From JBBPYR01 sp038199755 (GTDB taxonomy: Bacteria; Chloroflexota; Ktedonobacteria; Ktedonobacterales; Ktedonobacteraceae), in NCBI GenBank assembly GCA_038199755.1, contig JBBPYR010000286.1:1-7789 (forward strand): 7,789 nt of DNA, given 5' to 3'. Position 1 is the first letter of the stretch, and each line of letters opens with the position of its first letter. The translations under genes were made by a program, and so were the position numbers. Shown here one piece after another: positions 5,859-7,789 of this stretch. The notes below the pieces were generated by a model that saw nothing but the letters and a program-made list of their open reading frames with translations, was not told where the DNA came from and ran no database searches.

Positions 5859-5867
5859 AGTGTAACA
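5859..5867 (-). promoter_or_regulatory. Candidate extended -10 promoter for the sigma/anti-sigma operon
   Basis: On the minus strand TG-T-TACACT (5867 down to 5859) resembles an extended -10 element. It would start RNA about 25 nt before the sigma ATG. No good -35 is visible. Confidence 0.3.
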
Positions 5868-5899
5868 TATTTTGTGGCGTGCGACTAGACGGTAGGGGA

Positions 5900-5908
5900 T
5901 GATATACT
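5900..5908 (+). promoter_or_regulatory. Candidate extended -10 promoter for the reductase gene
   Basis: TG-A-TATACT (5900-5908) is a close match to an extended -10 box. It would start RNA about 35-40 nt before the ATG at 5952. The -35 region is poor, which extended -10 promoters tolerate. It is back to back with the sigma promoter candidate, about 35 bp away. Confidence 0.45.
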
Positions 5909-5951
5909 ATTGAAGTGTGACAAAAATATTTCTGTAAAAGGACAGGACTGT

Positions 5952-6719
5952 ATGGTAGATGAACAGCAATTGCCCTTAGCAGGCAAGGTGGCGCTCGTCA
6001 CGGGGAGTGGTCAGGGTATTGGACGTGCTGCCGCGCAACATCTGGCGCGAGCCGGAGCAGACATCGTTATTAACTATCGCAGTAACGCTGAGACCGCAAA
6101 CGAGACGAAGGCAAGCATCGAAGCATTGGGGAGACGCTGTGCCATGGTGAAAGCGGATGTGAGCCAGGAAGAGGATGTCGCACAGCTTTTCGCGGAGGCA
6201 CAGCAGGCTCTCGGCCCAATTACGATTCTTGTAAATAACGCGGGCACGACGCGGGATAAACTCATCTTGCAGATGTCGCTGGCGGATTTTGAGTATGTGC
6301 TGGATACAAACCTGCGTTCAGCATTTCTTTGTACAAAGGCGGTTCTGCGGAGTATGATGAAGGTACGTTGGGGGCGTATCATCAATGTAAGCTCAATCGC
6401 GGGTTTGCTGGGTACGGCGGGCCAAGCGAACTATGCAGCGTCAAAGGCGGCGGTTGTCGCGTTGACGCTCACCACTGCACGCGAGATGGCAAGCCGTAAT
6501 ATTACCGCGAACGCTGTTGCTCCCGGCTATATCCCCACAGAATTGACCTCTGTGCTGACTGAGCAACAGCGTAAATACTTGCTAGAGGCGACTCCACTTG
6601 GGCGCCCAGGTACTGTAGACGAAGTAGCCGCAACCATCACTTTCCTTTGTATGCCAGAGGCTGGCTATATCACTGGACAGGTCATTGGAGTCGATGGTGG
6701 CTCGTCAATGCACCTGTAA
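5952..6719 (+). CDS. fabG: 3-oxoacyl-ACP reductase-like short-chain dehydrogenase (FabG type)
   Basis: The 255-residue enzyme belongs to the classical SDR family and is expected to reduce a 3-oxoacyl thioester (ACP or CoA) with NAD(P)H. The cofactor motif is TGSGQGIG (17-24) and NNAG is at 95-98. The catalytic tetrad is Asn120, Ser148, Tyr161 and Lys165 (YAASK). The stretch NVSSIAGLLGTAGQANYAAS is very FabG-like, as is the VDGGSSMHL end. The ATG is 9 nt after AAAGGA (5937-5942); an upstream TTG frame start at 5910 overlaps the promoter and is rejected. No other fatty-acid synthesis genes are present. It may serve lipid, polyester or secondary metabolism rather than the core pathway. Fold and chemistry are secure; the substrate is not. 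Confidence 0.88.
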   Translation: MVDEQQLPLAGKVALVTGSGQGIGRAAAQHLARAGADIVINYRSNAETANETKASIEALGRRCAMVKADVSQEEDVAQLFAEAQQALGPITILVNNAGTTRDKLILQMSLADFEYVLDTNLRSAFLCTKAVLRSMMKVRWGRIINVSSIAGLLGTAGQANYAASKAAVVALTLTTAREMASRNITANAVAPGYIPTELTSVLTEQQRKYLLEATPLGRPGTVDEVAATITFLCMPEAGYITGQVIGVDGGSSMHL

Positions 6720-6728
6720 GAAAAAGAT

Positions 6729-6799
6729 AGGAAAGACGAAACATTTTGTGACTGCCTTCTCTCTAAAGGATAACATATATTCCGTCTTTCCTTAAGGAG
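6729..6799 (+). promoter_or_regulatory. Structured leader before the methyltransferase
   Basis: AGGAAAGACG (6729-6738) pairs with CGTCTTTCCT (6783-6792) across a 44-nt loop. The loop contains a CCTT/AAGG mini-hairpin (6755-6769). The right arm touches the ribosome binding site AAGGAG (6794-6799), which itself lies in the palindrome TCCTTAAGGA (6789-6798). A weak promoter, TTGTGA (6746-6751) and GATAAC (6769-6774) with 17 bp between, is also possible. The fold could limit translation or reduce read-through from the reductase gene. Confidence 0.4.
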
Positions 6800-6808
6800 A
6801 GTTGATGC

Positions 6809-7699
6809 ATGAGTCTGTATGAAACAGAAGAGACCAATAAATTCACCTTCGAAGCGTTTGCGGCACATGGCTTTTACACAGAGATCAATCGTGCTCTGGT
6901 GCGACAGGCTATTGTACACCTGATGGACTTGCGTAAAAATTCGCTGCGTGAGCCGGGTGCGAAGGTGACGATCGTTGATATGGCTTGTGGTACAGGTGCC
7001 ATCTCGCGTGTGATTGCTGAAGAGTTGGCACAGTATGATCTGCCAGAGAAAATCCACATCATCGGTGTAGATCCATCGGCAGAAGCTGTGCGCCTTGCGG
7101 ATGTGGCGATGCGTAAAGCGTTTCCAGAGATACAGGCCGATTTTTTTCAGGGAGATGTGAGCGACCTCCCGACGATTGTACAGGGGGCGGACGCCGCCTT
7201 TTTTTGTAATGCTATTCATCTGGTGCCGGATAAACTCGATGCATTTCGCCATGTGGCGGATATTCTCGCCCCTGGCGGTATTTTTGTCTGTAATAGTGCA
7301 TTTTATCATGGTACCTATGCAGAGGGAACTGATCGTTTTTATCGCTTGTGGACACGGCGCGCCGTTGGCTGGTTACGCAAGGAGCATCCAGAAGTGCGGC
7401 TATCGCGTGAGAGTAAAGCGATGGCGATGCAGTGGCTCACGTCGGAGCAGTATGTTGAAGCACTGCGGCAAAGCGGCTTTGGACAGGTAGAAATATCGCA
7501 AAGTACGGCTTCGCTGACACTTGATGCTTGGCGTGATCTGGGGCAGTACTGGTTATTTATTGAAGGTGCTTTGCCTGGGATACCGCTAGCACTGGGTGCA
7601 GTTGCCTTGGAGCACGCGGTCTATGAGACGGGCCAGGAACTGGGGATGAGCGAAGTTCCGCGCATCTGGCTCCAACTGGTGGCGATTAAAGACGCATGA
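6809..7699 (+). CDS. Class I SAM-dependent methyltransferase
   Basis: This 296-residue enzyme is predicted to move a methyl group from S-adenosylmethionine to an unknown acceptor. The Rossmann-like core spans about 52-165. Motif I is VDMACGTG (56-63), the acidic ribose-binding residue is Asp88 in GVDPS, motif III-like GDVSDLP is at 115-121, and the motif IV/V region ends in LAPGGIFVCNS (153-163). An N-terminal helical part (1-50) and a C-terminal part (about 165-296, rich in Trp and Tyr) probably form the substrate pocket. Small-molecule methyltransferases are often built this way. The ATG is 9 nt after AAGGAG (6794-6799). It follows the reductase by 89 bp in the same direction, so joint transcription is plausible. 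A long palindrome begins 5 bp after its stop. The substrate cannot be told. Confidence 0.85.
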   Translation: MSLYETEETNKFTFEAFAAHGFYTEINRALVRQAIVHLMDLRKNSLREPGAKVTIVDMACGTGAISRVIAEELAQYDLPEKIHIIGVDPSAEAVRLADVAMRKAFPEIQADFFQGDVSDLPTIVQGADAAFFCNAIHLVPDKLDAFRHVADILAPGGIFVCNSAFYHGTYAEGTDRFYRLWTRRAVGWLRKEHPEVRLSRESKAMAMQWLTSEQYVEALRQSGFGQVEISQSTASLTLDAWRDLGQYWLFIEGALPGIPLALGAVALEHAVYETGQELGMSEVPRIWLQLVAIKDA

Positions 7700-7704
7700 C
7701 GGTT

Positions 7705-7789
7705 TAAGAGAGAGCGTAAAGAGGGCACAATGGGTCATACTCGCCGACGACGAGTATGACCCATTGTGCCCTCTTTACGCTCTCTCTTA
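7705..7789. terminator. 39-bp-arm perfect inverted repeat after the methyltransferase (hairpin; terminator or end artefact)
   Basis: Arms 7705-7743 and 7751-7789 are perfectly complementary with a 7-nt loop, CCGACGA. The RNA would be an exceptionally stable hairpin starting 5 nt after the stop codon, where a terminator is expected. The window ends exactly at the end of the second arm, so the repeat may continue and any T-run cannot be seen. A fold-back assembly artefact or a palindromic mobile repeat are alternatives. Confidence 0.6.

Noticed and set aside
6665..7309. 214-codon minus-strand frame
   Set aside because: It runs antisense through the end of the reductase gene, the intergenic leader and half of the methyltransferase, and its product resembles no protein family. 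It is a shadow of well-supported genes.
1..7789. CRISPR array, tRNA, rRNA or phage attachment site
   Set aside because: I saw no regularly spaced direct repeats, no cloverleaf-like or ribosomal sequence and no integrase.

Overview
The window (7,789 bp, by eye roughly 50-55% GC) looks like a piece of a bacterial chromosome. My best guess is the Chloroflexota, possibly Ktedonobacteria. The reasons are the membrane-anchored HtrA with a Pro/Gln-rich cytoplasmic head, the ECF sigma factor paired with a low-complexity zinc-finger anti-sigma factor, and moderate GC. This is an impression of protein style, not a search result. I see no rRNA, tRNA, CRISPR array or phage genes.

Layout. Positions 1-304 are a leader or intergenic stretch with candidate divergent promoters and possibly the first codons of a minus-strand gene cut off by the window edge. 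Positions 305-1627 encode a complete HtrA/DegP-type serine protease (+). Positions 1634-3504 are a complete insertion sequence with 14-bp perfect terminal inverted repeats and CATG on both sides. Its IS4-type DDE transposase (1828-3204) has an intact catalytic triad and Y-R-E-K signature. The element also has a 20-bp-arm inverted repeat near the left end, a hairpin over the transposase ribosome binding site, and a 28-bp-arm palindrome that runs into the right terminal repeat. Next come a seven-helix membrane protein of unknown function (3516-4283, -) and a sigma/anti-sigma pair (5186-5827 and 4417-5154, both -). Divergent from these are a FabG-type short-chain reductase (5952-6719, +) and a SAM-dependent methyltransferase (6809-7699, +). 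The window ends exactly on the second arm of a perfect 39-bp inverted repeat (7705-7789).

How the parts may work together. The ECF sigma factor, its membrane-bound zinc-finger anti-sigma factor and a membrane-anchored HtrA lie within about 4 kb. That would fit an envelope-stress module, but no shared promoter motif proves a regulon. The insertion sequence landed in what was a gap of only 13 bp between the stop codons of htrA and the convergent membrane-protein gene, so it broke neither. Its transposase lies downstream of htrA in the same direction, and the hairpin over its ribosome binding site would be expected to block translation from htrA read-through RNA. The reductase and methyltransferase may form a small transcription unit; their substrate is unknown.

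I found no clearly new multi-gene system. The most unusual material is the set of long perfect palindromes, two tied to the insertion sequence and one at the window end, and the two-helix anti-sigma factor.
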